Below, piece by piece: positions 19,446 to 29,814 of a stretch of 64,000 nt of DNA. Location of the stretch: positions 1-64,000 of the forward strand of contig NZ_JAIVEM010000006.1 in assembly GCF_020404765.1 (NCBI RefSeq), read 5' to 3'. Source of the DNA: Paenibacillus sp. BJ-4. Its GTDB lineage: Bacteria > Bacillota > Bacilli > Paenibacillales > Paenibacillaceae. The notes beneath the pieces are model-generated. The model saw only the letters and a list, made by a program, of their open reading frames with translations, was not told where the DNA came from and did not search any database. Position 1 is the stretch's first letter. Each line of letters begins with the position of its first letter. Position numbers and translations under genes: made by a program.

Positions 19446-21164
19446 ATGATGAAGGAACCGGCAGCAGAAATGGCTGTCCTGCGGAAAACAGTTGAACAAT
19501 TAACGGACGAGATTGTGAAAAGCAAGGCTGAGGAAGAAAAGTTGCTGAATGAATTTTCAGCTATGAATAATGAGCTTGTCAATCTGCAGCGCCAGCTGGC
19601 CAAAAGCAATGCGGAATTAAAACGAACGAAGGAAGAAGCGGTAAGGGCCAATGAACTGAAAAGCACTTTTCTCGCGGTAGTCAGCCATGAATTCAGAACG
19701 CCTATGAACGGTATACTTGGAATGATCGAAATGCTGGGTTCATCCAGACTATCACCGGATCAACGGCAGGCCATCGGTGTTATACGTGAGTCTGCATCCC
19801 TATTGTTAAACATGATTAATAATCTGCTTGATATATCCAAGGTGGAAGCAGGACAGATGGAGCTGGAGATCGGAAATGTCAGGGTTCAGGCGATTATGAG
19901 CCATGTGGCCCAGTTGCTGGAGCCGCAAATCTATCAGATGGGCAACCGTTTGAGTATAGAGACCGATTCCACTGTAGCAGAGCATTTGGAGGGAGATTCG
20001 GCAAGAATCATGCAGATCTTGCTCAATCTGCTGAACAATGCCAATAAATTTACGAGTGACGGATTGCTTGTTGTCCGAACAAAATTGGTGAAAGATACAG
20101 AAGATTCCCAGCGTGTTCGGTTTGAGGTGCAGGATTCGGGTATCGGAATTTCACCTGAGGATCAGGCTAAGCTCTTTCAGCCTTATGTGCAGGCGGGGGA
20201 AGGCAGTGCCTCACAATATGGGGGAACCGGACTGGGGCTATGGATTTGCAGCTCTTTTGTACAACTCATGCAGGGACAAATAGGAGTCGTCAGCGAGGAA
20301 GGACAAGGCTCCACGTTCTGGTTTGAAATTCCTTTGATGAAAGGCTCCAAACAGGCAGACGAAATAGAAAAGCATAAAAATGCTGATTTAACGACGCTTG
20401 GCGAGTTGCTGCGTGAGCATAGTCATTCTCAAGCTATTTTGGTAGCTGAGGATAATCGGGTGAATCGCCAGGTGATACAAATGCAGCTTAACCGCTTGGG
20501 ATTCCAGCATATTGATTTTGCAGAGGATGGGCGTGCTGTGGTCGAAGCGGCCGCCAAACGATCCTACGCTTGCATTCTGATGGATCATCACATGCCCCTC
20601 CAAAATGGTAATGATGCGACAAAAGCGATCCGCCAGCGTGAAGCAAAAGACCAGCACCCACCGATACCGATTATTTCCCTGACCGGAAATGTGTCCGAGG
20701 AGGATCGCGAACGGGGGCGTGAGGTAGGAGTGAACGATTATTTGATGAAGCCGGTAACAATTGAAAAGCTGACTGAAAAGCTGGTCAAATGGCTTCCCAA
20801 GCCTGAAGCTGAGCCTATCCTGAATGAGGAAGTCATCCGCGAAATTATGCTGCTGGACGAGGATGGCAGTACAGGACTACTGCAATCATTGGTCGATATG
20901 TATACTAGTGATACGCCTGCCAAAATCAACACATTAAGAGAGTTGGCTGCCTCTGGAGAAGCCGCAAAGGTAGAGGGGGTAGCCCATGAGTTGAAATCGG
21001 GCAGTGTGAGTCTGGGTGTCGGGCGCTTGTCCACACTGCTGTCCGATATTGAGCAGCTTGCACGGGAGAACCGACTCGCAGAAGCACAAAGTAAGCTGGC
21101 AGCGCTCCAGTCTGTCTATCAGGCAACGTGCTTGGAACTGGAACGATATATCGGCCAAAACTGA
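19446..21164 (+). CDS. Hybrid histidine kinase (HisKA-HATPase-receiver-HPt)
   Basis: Soluble kinase of 572 residues with no membrane segment. A coiled coil (about 10-70) leads into the dimerisation/phosphoacceptor domain with His81 in [10 protein letters not shown], an ATPase domain (N box [13 protein letters not shown] boxes DSGIGIS and GGTGLGL), a receiver domain (VAEDNRVN, phosphoacceptor Asp in ILMDHHMP, conserved Lys in YLMKPV) and a C-terminal HPt domain (VAHELKSGS). It therefore contains a full internal phosphorelay. It lacks its own sensor domain; the adjacent broken B12-binding gene probably supplied the input. AAAGGGGG precedes ATG 19446; ATG 19449 is an equally good alternative. 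Confidence 0.92.
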   Translation: MMKEPAAEMAVLRKTVEQLTDEIVKSKAEEEKLLNEFSAMNNELVNLQRQLAKSNAELKRTKEEAVRANELKSTFLAVVSHEFRTPMNGILGMIEMLGSSRLSPDQRQAIGVIRESASLLLNMINNLLDISKVEAGQMELEIGNVRVQAIMSHVAQLLEPQIYQMGNRLSIETDSTVAEHLEGDSARIMQILLNLLNNANKFTSDGLLVVRTKLVKDTEDSQRVRFEVQDSGIGISPEDQAKLFQPYVQAGEGSASQYGGTGLGLWICSSFVQLMQGQIGVVSEEGQGSTFWFEIPLMKGSKQADEIEKHKNADLTTLGELLREHSHSQAILVAEDNRVNRQVIQMQLNRLGFQHIDFAEDGRAVVEAAAKRSYACILMDHHMPLQNGNDATKAIRQREAKDQHPPIPIISLTGNVSEEDRERGREVGVNDYLMKPVTIEKLTEKLVKWLPKPEAEPILNEEVIREIMLLDEDGSTGLLQSLVDMYTSDTPAKINTLRELAASGEAAKVEGVAHELKSGSVSLGVGRLSTLLSDIEQLARENRLAEAQSKLAALQSVYQATCLELERYIGQN

Positions 21165-21183
21165 GGGATTCCCCGCTTGTTGG

Positions 21184-21235
21184 ACTTGCACACGACGCTT
21201 CTATAACACTTCTACGATGGTGTGCAAGTTTTTTA
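21184..21235 (+). terminator. Terminator after hybrid kinase
   Basis: ACTTGCACAC pairs perfectly with GTGTGCAAGT across a 26-base loop, followed by six T. Confidence 0.85.
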
Positions 21236-21273
21236 AGGGGTCGGGACAGAGAAGGAGGGCATGAGAGACATAT

Positions 21274-22527
21274 ATGAAAGAACAGCTACGCTCGATTCAC
21301 CCATTGGCCTGGACGATTATTGCGGGTACTATTTTCGGCCGGATGGCCACATCGATGAGTATACCGTTTTTGTCCATTTATTTGACCACTCGTTTGGGAG
21401 TATCTCCCTTTCATACGGGAATCATCGTATCGGTCAGCTCGCTAGTCGGTATTTTTGCCAGCTTTTACGGTGGATATATTTCAGATCGCATCGGACGGCG
21501 TAAAGTGATGCTGGTATCCATCGCCAGTTGGGCGCTTGTATTCGTTGCTTTTGCGTTGGCTGAAGCGGCTTGGGCCTTTTTTGTCATTAATGCCTTAAAT
21601 GGACTGTGCAGATCCTTGTTCGAGCCTACTTCGCGAGCGCTGTTATCAGATGTTACCCCCAAGGAAAAAAGGCTGCTTATCTACAATATGAGGTATGCGG
21701 CCATTAATGTAGGTGTGGTGGCAGGGCCGCTGCTCGGTCTGCTACTGGGCTCTGCATCCACGGGGACGCCGTTTATGGTAGCTGCTGGTGTGTACGCCTT
21801 GTATGGAGTGTTGCTGTTGATTCAATTTGCACGGTATGCCGCCGATCTGCATGTAGGGACCACAACGGGAGAAGCTCCGCTGCGGATGGGAGAGGCGTTC
21901 CGTACAGCCAGCCGTGATCCGATATTTATGCCGATTTTGCTGGGAACCGTATTTTGCGTGATGGGTTATGCTCATTCCAATTCCACGATGCCTCAATTTT
22001 TATCGTCATCCTTCGAAGAAGGAACCCGGTGGTTTACATACATGCTCACGGCCAACGCGATTTGCGTATTGGCTTTCCAGTATCCACTTGTCCGGCTGGC
22101 AAGCCGTTTTTCCCCAGTAAGTTCCCTGATTGCAGGCAATCTATGCATTGCGGTCAGCTTGCTGCTGTTCAGTGTGCTAAACTCAGGCTGGTTGTTTATA
22201 CTGGATATGGTGCTGTTTACGATAGGTGAAGTATTATTGTTCACGATGCTGGATGTGTTGATAGATCAGATTGCAGATGCTCAATATAAAGGGACCTACT
22301 TTGGTACGATTGGCTTTAATAATCTTGGGAGTGTGCTGGCTCCTTTGTTTGGCGGCTGGTTGCTGGAGAGCTATGGCCAAACGGCGCCGCTTGCCGTTTT
22401 TGTTCCGATTACGCTGTCGGTCGTATTGGGCATTCCGTTTTTGCTGGTAGCTCGCCGGCGTCTGGCGCAGCGTACAGCCCGGATTGCGGCTGAGGCTGGA
22501 GAGCCCGTACAGCAACTGTCATCTTAA
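21274..22527 (+). CDS. MFS transporter, multidrug-export type
   Basis: Transporter of 417 residues with about 12 membrane segments; motif A (GGYISDRIGRRKVM) follows helix 2, and the N-terminal half has RSLFEPTSRALLSD typical of MdtG/YfkF-like DHA1 exporters. The only ATG in this frame is at 21274, yet the strong AAGGAGG at 21252-21258 is 15 bases away and sits closer to an out-of-frame ATG at 21261; a weak GAGAGAC lies nearer. A nucleotidyltransferase-like gene follows after 20 bases, so co-transcription is likely. Confidence 0.88.
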   Translation: MKEQLRSIHPLAWTIIAGTIFGRMATSMSIPFLSIYLTTRLGVSPFHTGIIVSVSSLVGIFASFYGGYISDRIGRRKVMLVSIASWALVFVAFALAEAAWAFFVINALNGLCRSLFEPTSRALLSDVTPKEKRLLIYNMRYAAINVGVVAGPLLGLLLGSASTGTPFMVAAGVYALYGVLLLIQFARYAADLHVGTTTGEAPLRMGEAFRTASRDPIFMPILLGTVFCVMGYAHSNSTMPQFLSSSFEEGTRWFTYMLTANAICVLAFQYPLVRLASRFSPVSSLIAGNLCIAVSLLLFSVLNSGWLFILDMVLFTIGEVLLFTMLDVLIDQIADAQYKGTYFGTIGFNNLGSVLAPLFGGWLLESYGQTAPLAVFVPITLSVVLGIPFLLVARRRLAQRTARIAAEAGEPVQQLSS

Positions 22528-22547
22528 AATAAGGAGCTGAGTGCAGG

Positions 22548-23102
22548 ATGAAGCAGGAAGAGGATATACAGCGAATTATACACATGATGAATGATCCGCA
22601 GGTTCTTGAAGACTTGCGCAACGTACGGGCTTTGGGGCTGCCTCAAGGCTGTATTGCCGCAGGCTATGTACGTAATCGGGTGTGGGATAAACTGCATGGT
22701 TATACGACCGCTACACCTATCAATGATATAGATGTCATTTATTTTGATCCGAAAAATACGCTGGCGGAACGAGATGAGCATCTGGAGCTGTCCTTGAATC
22801 GTAAGCAGGCTGGACGTAACTGGTCTGTCAAAAATCAGGCGCGGATGCATATCCGCAACGGGGAAGCCCCGTATTCCTCGATAGAGGATGCCATGAGTCG
22901 TTGGCCAGAGACGGCTACGGCCGTAGCCATTAGATTGAATGATGAGGATCAAATAGAGGTTATTTGCCCGCATGGTTTAAACGATCTGCTGGATATGCGG
23001 GTACGTCAAAGTCCATTGTTCCGTCACACGACGGCTTTTCGTCAGCGTGTATTTGAGAAGCAGTGGCTGGATAACTGGCCGTTGCTTATTGTGGAGAATT
23101 AA
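22548..23102 (+). CDS. Nucleotidyltransferase-like protein (NTP_transf_6 / DUF925)
   Basis: Protein of 184 residues of the family once called DUF925. The nucleotidyltransferase metal motif is visible as NDIDVIYFD, preceded by the AAGYVRNRVWDKLHG segment where the family has a G-x-x-R-N-x-W loop. Members resemble polymerase-beta-type nucleotidyltransferases; no substrate is known to me. AAGGAG lies 11 bases before the ATG. It sits between an MFS gene and an acetyltransferase gene on the same strand, with 20 and 89 base gaps. Confidence 0.85.
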   Translation: MKQEEDIQRIIHMMNDPQVLEDLRNVRALGLPQGCIAAGYVRNRVWDKLHGYTTATPINDIDVIYFDPKNTLAERDEHLELSLNRKQAGRNWSVKNQARMHIRNGEAPYSSIEDAMSRWPETATAVAIRLNDEDQIEVICPHGLNDLLDMRVRQSPLFRHTTAFRQRVFEKQWLDNWPLLIVEN

Positions 23103-23191
23103 ATACTATAAATCAGCAGGATAGCTGTCCTGATACAAGGCTTAGCCCAAATGTGCCAAAGGATTCAGGATATAAGGAGAGACGACTAACG

Positions 23192-23614
23192 ATGTTTAAA
23201 AATTTAAAAACAAGTCTGGATCGGGAGGAGGTCCTGGAGCTGCTGACTTACGCGGTACTGGATCGTCCTGAACAGGGAGAGGAAGCTTTACGTTTCTACC
23301 AAACCTCGGATGAATGGAAGCTGTACGGTGTGGAAGATGAAGGACTTATTGTAGGTGTCATCGGTTTTGAGGAGCGAGAGGATGGAACGATCGTGCTTCA
23401 TCACCTGGCTGTATTGCCTGAAAATCGTCATAGAGGCTACGGCAGAGGTATGCTGCTTACGCTTATTAAGGAACGTAGCCCGAAACAACTCACGGTAGAA
23501 ACAGATGCGGAAGGAGCGGATTTCTTTCGTAATGTGGGATTCGCTGTGTACGGATCGGAGGATTTGCCAGGTGGTGGGCAATTCCATTGTGTATATGAAA
23601 TAGACGAAGAATAA
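23192..23614 (+). CDS. GNAT-family N-acetyltransferase
   Basis: Protein of 140 residues. Motif A is seen as RHRGYGRGMLLTLI after the strand IVLHHLAVLPE, and the C-terminal part (GADFFRNVGFAVYG) is the usual last helix and strand. The start at 23192 follows AAGGAGA; an upstream ATG at 23153 has none. The acceptor is unknown. It lies 68 bases before the GDSL hydrolase gene. Confidence 0.88.
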   Translation: MFKNLKTSLDREEVLELLTYAVLDRPEQGEEALRFYQTSDEWKLYGVEDEGLIVGVIGFEEREDGTIVLHHLAVLPENRHRGYGRGMLLTLIKERSPKQLTVETDAEGADFFRNVGFAVYGSEDLPGGGQFHCVYEIDEE

Positions 23615-23682
23615 GCGAATCTCCGGGTCGCGCGTTCCTTTTTCCACATAAGATAGATTATGTCGGAGGGAGGTGGGTTTCA

Positions 23683-24321
23683 TTGGCGTACCATTACACA
23701 GCGATTGGAGATTCTTTAACGACAGGTGCAGGCACGCTGCTGAGCGGCGGATTTGCACCCATCTATCGACGAATGGCGGAAAGACATCTCCATACGCCAG
23801 TCAGCTACGAGAATTTGGGAATCAACGGACTGACTTCACAGGAACTGCTGTCGTTGATCCGCAACAATTCGCTTTTTCGGTCGGCGCTCAGTCGAGCTGA
23901 ACTCATAACGGTGTCGATCGGTGGAAATGATTTGCGTCCATACATCAGCGCCCTTGCTGGAGGTTCCGGCTCGTCGGGTTCTTCCATTCCGCAAGCGTTG
24001 AATCACACCAAAGAACATGTACGCCAAATTGTACATGCCCTGTATCAGATAAAGTCCGGTCAGCGTGAGCCATTTATCATTCGAATGGTGGGATTATATA
24101 ATCCTTTCCCAGGGGTGAGGGAGGCGGGAGTATATGTGCGCCAGTATAACTCGTTTCTCTATACATTGGGCGGACCAAATTACCGGGTGGCGAACATTTA
24201 CCCCGCATTTGAGGGCTATGAACGGGCACTGCTTTCGTTAGATCGGGTGCATCCGAACAGTCGTGGTTATCGCGTGATCGCGGAAGAGCTGAATCGGCTT
24301 GGTTATGCACCGTTACGGTGA
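23683..24321 (+). CDS. SGNH/GDSL-type hydrolase
   Basis: Esterase-like protein of 212 residues with all four SGNH blocks: IGDSLTTG (nucleophile Ser), a glycine after the second block (NLGINGLT), SIGGNDL (oxyanion Asn) and HPNSRGY (catalytic His with Asp upstream in DRVHP). No signal peptide is visible, so it is probably cytoplasmic or leaves by another route. The start is a TTG right after GGAGGGAGGTGGG. It is followed by a terminator shared with the efflux operon on the other strand. Members act on acyl esters; the substrate is unknown. Confidence 0.9.
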   Translation: MAYHYTAIGDSLTTGAGTLLSGGFAPIYRRMAERHLHTPVSYENLGINGLTSQELLSLIRNNSLFRSALSRAELITVSIGGNDLRPYISALAGGSGSSGSSIPQALNHTKEHVRQIVHALYQIKSGQREPFIIRMVGLYNPFPGVREAGVYVRQYNSFLYTLGGPNYRVANIYPAFEGYERALLSLDRVHPNSRGYRVIAEELNRLGYAPLR

Positions 24322-24361
24322 GCGTGAGAGGATGCTTTGGATCGGACAAAGTATATTAAAG

Positions 24362-24410
24362 AAAGAGGTTCATGATGGCAGTAGAAACTGACCATCATGA
24401 ACCTCTTTTT
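24362..24410. terminator. Bidirectional terminator, hydrolase gene / efflux operon
   Basis: AAAGAGGTTCATGATGG pairs perfectly with its complement across a 13-base loop, with T runs in both reading directions. Confidence 0.9.
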
Positions 24411-24425
24411 ATGCATTTCGGCGTG

Positions 24426-25307
24426 CTAAATCTCCAATACAGCCTTCAGCTTGGTACAGTCTTCCAGCAACTCGGGCAGCTGCCCCAAAAATAGAAGGAG
24501 GGCTTTCACGTGAGCTATTTCCACGTTTTCTTCCGAGAGCTCACGCTGTAATCTGCTTAGGATTTGCACATATTCATTCCGGGTAGCTTCATTTAATTTA
24601 GTTTGTTTCAGAACCGTATCTATACGTTGCAGTGCATAGGAGATTTGTTTTCCTTTGGTCCAGATTTGGTCAGAATCTTCATAGAATACGGAATCGCGGC
24701 CCCACATGATTTGATGTTGAACATCAGGGCTCAACATTCCTTGTGCCAGTATATCCGTAATGCTGACGATAAATTCAGCCAGTGTTTTATGCTCCGTCGA
24801 GGACAGTTCTGAATCGCTCATTCGGAAGGAATTAATAATGATACTTTTGATGACAAAATTGATATCGTGCGCATAGTCACGTATAGATTGTCCATAAGCA
24901 TCAATTAAGAAATCAACCATCACGTTAGACAAATAATGTTCAACACGATCAATGGCTTGTGCGATTTTTTCTTCCTTAGAACCGATTAAAGGGACGGAGT
25001 ATACCAGCAAATGAACTTTATTCTTATAAATCCGGCCCAGCGCAATCAAATACAGTTGTCTCAACTTTTCACGGGAAGGTAGCTGGTGCTTCAAATAAAG
25101 TTCTTTAATATCTGCATCAAGAAGTTTTTCAATCAGGACGATTGTCCCCAGCAGCAACTCTTCTTTACTTTGAAAGTATTTATAAAAGGAAGCCTTGACC
25201 ATCCCGCTTTTGCGGGCAATTTCATCCACCGAGGTGGCATCGTACCCTTTTTCAGAAAACAGGGAAAGGGCGGCATAGATAATATCTTCACTCGTTATTT
25301 TTTTCAT
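24426..25307 (-). CDS. TetR-family regulator of the RND efflux operon
   Basis: Regulator of 293 residues, longer than the usual 190-220. The N-terminal helix-turn-helix is clear (ALSLFSEKGYDATSVDEIARKSG then VKASFYKYFQSKEEL); the long C-terminal part, with a final coiled-coil-like 80 residues (LNEATRNEYVQILSRLQREL), is unusual. It is the last gene of the MFP-RND-TetR operon, its ATG overlapping the RND stop by 4 bases. The palindromes at the operon promoter are its likely binding sites, giving autoregulation. Confidence 0.9.
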   Translation of the reverse strand: MKKITSEDIIYAALSLFSEKGYDATSVDEIARKSGMVKASFYKYFQSKEELLLGTIVLIEKLLDADIKELYLKHQLPSREKLRQLYLIALGRIYKNKVHLLVYSVPLIGSKEEKIAQAIDRVEHYLSNVMVDFLIDAYGQSIRDYAHDINFVIKSIIINSFRMSDSELSSTEHKTLAEFIVSITDILAQGMLSPDVQHQIMWGRDSVFYEDSDQIWTKGKQISYALQRIDTVLKQTKLNEATRNEYVQILSRLQRELSEENVEIAHVKALLLFLGQLPELLEDCTKLKAVLEI

Positions 25308-28300
25308 TGTACCCCCAATTTTTTGCTCTGTCTCTTTAATTTCCAGCGGGCAATAACCATATACAGGGACGGAACCACAAACATCGTAAGAATGGTCGAG
25401 TACATCAATCCAAACATAATGGTATACGCCAGCGGTCTAAACATAAGCTCTCCAATAAGCGCAATCGGAATCAGACCGACAATGGCTGTCAGTGAAGTAA
25501 GCAATATGGGACGGAAACGCGCTTTGGTCGCTGCAATAACCGCCTCCTTCAGTTCGATCCCTTCACGTCTTGCATCCTCAATAAACTCAATCAGCACAAT
25601 GCCGTTACGTACGACAATACCTGCCAAGGTCATTAAGCCCAACACGCCCATAAAAGTAATCGGTGTATTTAGAATGAACAAGCCAAGAAATCCACCTGCT
25701 GCTGCCATATACACGGTAGTCAATATGATGAGTGGAGTCGAGAAAGAATAAAATTGCAAAAAGATCAGCATGAAGATTAATAGGATGACGACAACATATA
25801 ACCATCCTATTTCTGATAAAATGTCATCTTGTCCTGAAATCTCGCCGCCAATTTCCCAAGTGTAGCCTGGAGGAAATTTAATGTCCTGCAATTTAAGCTT
25901 GACATCCTTCATGACTTCGGAAGCTGTACGGCCGTGAACTTCAGCTTCAACAGTAATCGAACGCTTTAAATTATAATGGTTAATTTTTTGTGTTGCAAAG
26001 GATGGTTTCAACTCAGCCAATTGAGATAAAGGGATTTGAACACCATTGGCATTAGTCACATTCAATTGCTGAAACAAATTTTCAGGATTTTGATCGGTTT
26101 GGCTTAGCTTCAGCTTAATATTGATCAAATCTTTCCCCGTATCAAATCGGCTAAAGCTCACGCCATTACCCATTAACAAGAGTGTACGTGTCAGATCATT
26201 ATTGCTAATCCGATATTGATCCATCGCTTGTTTATTGATTTGGAAATCCAACGTATAGCCTTCATTTTCCATATTGTCTTGTATGTCCTGTGTTCCTCTG
26301 GTAGCCATAATGCCTTCTTTTAACTGCTGTGACAACGAACGCAGCTGACCTACATCATTGCCTAAAATCCGAATGGAGATCGGCTTACCGAGAGGCACCC
26401 CCACTTTGGCTATTTTCAAGGAAATGGATTGACCCGGATAACGATCCTTTAGGATAGAGGACCATTTGACTGCCATTTCATCGGGATCAAATACACCTTC
26501 TTCCCCAACAATAGCAATCTGACCCACGGTTGTGCCTGTTTTGGCGTCAGCGGTCATATCTTGAAACAACTGGGGAGCGTCGCCGCCAGCCGCATAACTG
26601 ATCGTTTCCACATGAGGCTGCTGCTTCACCCATTTGGCAATATCCTCGGTGACCCGCTTGGTTTCTTCTATAGAAGTACCTATTGGCATACGCACATTAA
26701 TGCTTAATTGCGGATCGTCTGTTCTGGGGAAGAGGTCGATCGGAATCAGAGCAAGTACACCGTACAGTGAGGTGCTGATCAATAATCCTAATGCAGCATA
26801 TAATCCAGGTCGTTTAATCACTTTAGGAATAAGCTTGCCGGCATATGCGTTACGAAGAGCATCAATTTGTTTTCCCAGCAGTCCCGGCGGCTTCATGGTG
26901 GAGTTGGGCGTTTTTTGACTTCGTTGTCCATACCATTCTCTAAAGATTGGGATGACGGTAAAGGACATGAGCATGGAAGCCAATAACGTAAAAATAACAG
27001 CAAACGGTAATGGTTTGATAAGGGAGCCTGCATCGCCTGATAAAAAGAACAGCGGGGCAAAGGAGGCTACAGTTGCCAGGGTTGCGGTCAAAATGGAAAT
27101 GGAAACTTCTTTCGTTCCATTTAATGCTGCTATCTTGGGGCTCTCACCCAAGGTCATCATTCTACGTTCAATATTATCATTAATCACCACAGCATCATCG
27201 ACTAGAATCCCCATTACAATAATGAGGCCGATGACGGTAACTTGATTCAGCGTTACGCCGAGCATAGGAAGAATAATGAAGCCTATGGCAATCGAAATGG
27301 GAATAGCCAGTGCGACAAAGGAAGATGTGACCACATTCAATCCCAATGTACATACAATAACAACAGCTGCAATAGCAAACAGCAATTCACGGGTCAAGCC
27401 ATGAAAAATATGATCAATCCGCTCGGTCTGTGAAAATAATGTATTCAGTTGAAACGTATTAGGCAGATCCGGTTTTAACAACTGCATTTCTTGATTTACT
27501 TTACTATAAATCGTGTCTACGTCAGAGCCGGTATTACCGTTAATCGTCAGTGTAATAGCTGGTTTACCGTTAAAAAAGGCCATGTAATTGCTGGTATTTT
27601 GCGTAAGTAAAACGCTGCCCACATCACTGAGATACACAGGAGCGCCACTTTCAGTTTTGGAAATAATGACCTTACTCAAATCTTGAGCATTCTTGGACTG
27701 CGTCACATTCATTCGGTATGTGCGTTCGTTGTAATCCAGATTGCCTATCGGATATTGCTCATTTTCCTTCTGCACTGCACCCATGAGCTGTTCCCAACTG
27801 ATATGGTACTGCTGGAGCTTTTGAGCATCAATCTGAATCTGAACCTCTTGATCCGGTAATCCCTTGATTGTTACTTCCGATACACCGGGAATGGTTTTTA
27901 ATTGATCCTTCCACGATTTCACCATATCATTTAGTTGATACAATTGCTCCACAGAGTCCCCCGTGATGGCGTAGGAATGGATAAATACCTTATTCAAATC
28001 ATCGTTAACGACAGGCTTTTGAGCATCTGTGGGCAGAGAAGACTGGGCATCGTTCATTTTTTTGCGTAAAGCATCCCAGGCTTCCGTAGCATTGGCGTTG
28101 CCTTCTGTCTCAATGATAATCGTCGAAAGTCCATTTTCGGATGTAGAAGAAATCTTTTTAATATGATTGATTTCTTTCATTTTTTGTTCCAGAGGCTTCG
28201 TGACCGTTTGTTCTACCTTTTGGGGTGTAGCTCCAGGGTACAAGGTCGTGACCACAGCGGTTTTCTTGATAATATCCGGCGTTTCCTGGCGGGGAAGCTG

Positions 28301-28384
28301 GGAGACACTATACAGCCCGGCAACAATCGCCATGATAAAAATAAAGAGGGTCAGTTTTTTCTTTTTGATAAAATATGCAATCAT
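25304..28384 (-). CDS. RND-family efflux transporter (AcrB/SwrC-like)
   Basis: Inner-membrane proton-driven exporter of 1026 residues. The first helix (residues 9-28), two large extracytoplasmic loops and 12 membrane segments fit the HAE family; proton-relay acidic residues are visible in helix 4 (GILVDDAVVINDN). In Gram-positives the closest described member is SwrC/YerP of B. subtilis, linked to surfactin tolerance. It overlaps the upstream adaptor gene by 4 bases and the downstream TetR gene by 4 bases, so all three are translationally coupled. The substrate is not known. Confidence 0.94.
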   Translation of the reverse strand: MIAYFIKKKKLTLFIFIMAIVAGLYSVSQLPRQETPDIIKKTAVVTTLYPGATPQKVEQTVTKPLEQKMKEINHIKKISSTSENGLSTIIIETEGNANATEAWDALRKKMNDAQSSLPTDAQKPVVNDDLNKVFIHSYAITGDSVEQLYQLNDMVKSWKDQLKTIPGVSEVTIKGLPDQEVQIQIDAQKLQQYHISWEQLMGAVQKENEQYPIGNLDYNERTYRMNVTQSKNAQDLSKVIISKTESGAPVYLSDVGSVLLTQNTSNYMAFFNGKPAITLTINGNTGSDVDTIYSKVNQEMQLLKPDLPNTFQLNTLFSQTERIDHIFHGLTRELLFAIAAVVIVCTLGLNVVTSSFVALAIPISIAIGFIILPMLGVTLNQVTVIGLIIVMGILVDDAVVINDNIERRMMTLGESPKIAALNGTKEVSISILTATLATVASFAPLFFLSGDAGSLIKPLPFAVIFTLLASMLMSFTVIPIFREWYGQRSQKTPNSTMKPPGLLGKQIDALRNAYAGKLIPKVIKRPGLYAALGLLISTSLYGVLALIPIDLFPRTDDPQLSINVRMPIGTSIEETKRVTEDIAKWVKQQPHVETISYAAGGDAPQLFQDMTADAKTGTTVGQIAIVGEEGVFDPDEMAVKWSSILKDRYPGQSISLKIAKVGVPLGKPISIRILGNDVGQLRSLSQQLKEGIMATRGTQDIQDNMENEGYTLDFQINKQAMDQYRISNNDLTRTLLLMGNGVSFSRFDTGKDLINIKLKLSQTDQNPENLFQQLNVTNANGVQIPLSQLAELKPSFATQKINHYNLKRSITVEAEVHGRTASEVMKDVKLKLQDIKFPPGYTWEIGGEISGQDDILSEIGWLYVVVILLIFMLIFLQFYSFSTPLIILTTVYMAAAGGFLGLFILNTPITFMGVLGLMTLAGIVVRNGIVLIEFIEDARREGIELKEAVIAATKARFRPILLTSLTAIVGLIPIALIGELMFRPLAYTIMFGLMYSTILTMFVVPSLYMVIARWKLKRQSKKLGVQ

Positions 28385-29784
28385 TTGCTCGTTCCCCCCG
28401 TGATCTGAACGGGCAGCCCATCGTAAATCAGGTTTACTCCGGTGGTAACGATACGATCCCCGACATTCAGCCCCTTGGTAATTTCGAGCTTATTGTTGGA
28501 CATCTGGCCGACATTCACGACCGTCTTGACCGCCTTGTTGTTCACCACTTTATAGACAAAAGTATCTGTACCGTTATTAATGACCGCCTTGGCCGGGAGC
28601 AAAATTTGCTCACTCTGGGTCAGTTGGCGGCCTGCCTTTACGACTTGTCCCGGGGCCCAATCATGCTGGGGGTTAGGAACAATCACTTCTACGTTGATAC
28701 TGCCCGTATTGGTGTTGGTGGCCGGATAAATTTTGCTGACCGTTCCTTCTCTGTTCTCATCGTACAGTTGAAGCTGGACTGTCTGACCTTGCTTCCAGTT
28801 CGTGATTTCATGATCGGGAACAGGGAGCAGCACCTTGAGCTTGTCGATTTGTCCGATACGATATACTGGCTGTCCAGCGCTCGCCAATTGTCCCACCGTT
28901 GCCTTTTTCTCCAGAATAACGCCGGAAATAGGGGCTTTTAAAGCTGTCTTGGAGAGGGAAAGTTCGGCTTGCTTTTTTGCAATGACCGCCTGTTGATATG
29001 CCGCAGTAGAGTTATCCTTGGAGGCTTCTGCCTGTTCTTTTGCGGCGATGGCCGATTCTTTCCCGGCTTGGGCCTGTCGCAAGCTGGATTCTGCCGATTG
29101 CCGATCTTCTACTGTGGCTCCCTCCTGGATTAAGGAGAGGGCTTCTTGCGCATCCTCCAGATCCTTGGAGGCGTTGGTTAAAGCGAGCTGTGCATTTTCA
29201 TAATCGTTTTTGGTTGCAGCTCCCTGATCATATAAAAGCTTGGTGCGTTCAGCGGTGGCTTGTGCTTTAGTCAAAGCGGACTGTGCTCGTTGCACTTTGG
29301 TACGGACCTGTGCCCTTTCTTGCTCACGGGCACCCTTGTTCACTTTGTTGACTCCAGCTTGAGCTGCTGCTTTTTGCGCGTCGGCGGATTGAATGGAGGC
29401 ATCTGCGCTGGAAATGGCGGCTGTAGCATTTTTGATACCTGCCTGTGCTTCAAGAATGGCCGTATTAGCCTGCTCCAGTTGGAGCTGATAGCTGGATGGA
29501 TCAAGTTTGCTCAAGATCTGTCCTTGGGATACAGAGTCTCCTACGTTCACAAGTGTGTCACGTATCAGACCGGATAACTCGAACGATACGGTGGTGTCTT
29601 CATAGGGCTGTAGTGTGCCTGAAAGGTGAAAAGAAGCAGACAGCGGCTCTTTTTTTACAGTCATTGCTTCCACCTTTTGCTTTTGTTGTTCTGCTGCATC
29701 ATTTTGACTCAACCCTGTAGATGAGCAAGCTGAGGTAAACAGAAGAATGAATATGGCAGATATGTAGAGACTGGGTTTCAACAA
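28381..29784 (-). CDS. Membrane fusion protein (HlyD/AcrA-like lipoprotein)
   Basis: Adaptor protein of 467 residues. A signal peptide ends in a lipobox (TSAC near residue 19), so it should be a lipoprotein on the outer face of the membrane. A lipoyl/barrel half (LSGLIRDTLVNVGDSVSQGQ) is followed by a long alanine-rich alpha-helical hairpin (about 85-285, rich in A, Q, K, E) and the second lipoyl half (TALKAPISGVILEKKATVGQ), then beta-barrel domains. It couples to the RND pump encoded directly downstream. First gene of the operon under a consensus promoter. Confidence 0.94.
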   Translation of the reverse strand: MLKPSLYISAIFILLFTSACSSTGLSQNDAAEQQKQKVEAMTVKKEPLSASFHLSGTLQPYEDTTVSFELSGLIRDTLVNVGDSVSQGQILSKLDPSSYQLQLEQANTAILEAQAGIKNATAAISSADASIQSADAQKAAAQAGVNKVNKGAREQERAQVRTKVQRAQSALTKAQATAERTKLLYDQGAATKNDYENAQLALTNASKDLEDAQEALSLIQEGATVEDRQSAESSLRQAQAGKESAIAAKEQAEASKDNSTAAYQQAVIAKKQAELSLSKTALKAPISGVILEKKATVGQLASAGQPVYRIGQIDKLKVLLPVPDHEITNWKQGQTVQLQLYDENREGTVSKIYPATNTNTGSINVEVIVPNPQHDWAPGQVVKAGRQLTQSEQILLPAKAVINNGTDTFVYKVVNNKAVKTVVNVGQMSNNKLEITKGLNVGDRIVTTGVNLIYDGLPVQITGGTSK

Positions 29785-29814
29785 GATGATCGTCCTTTCC
29801 GGTTTTATACTTTT

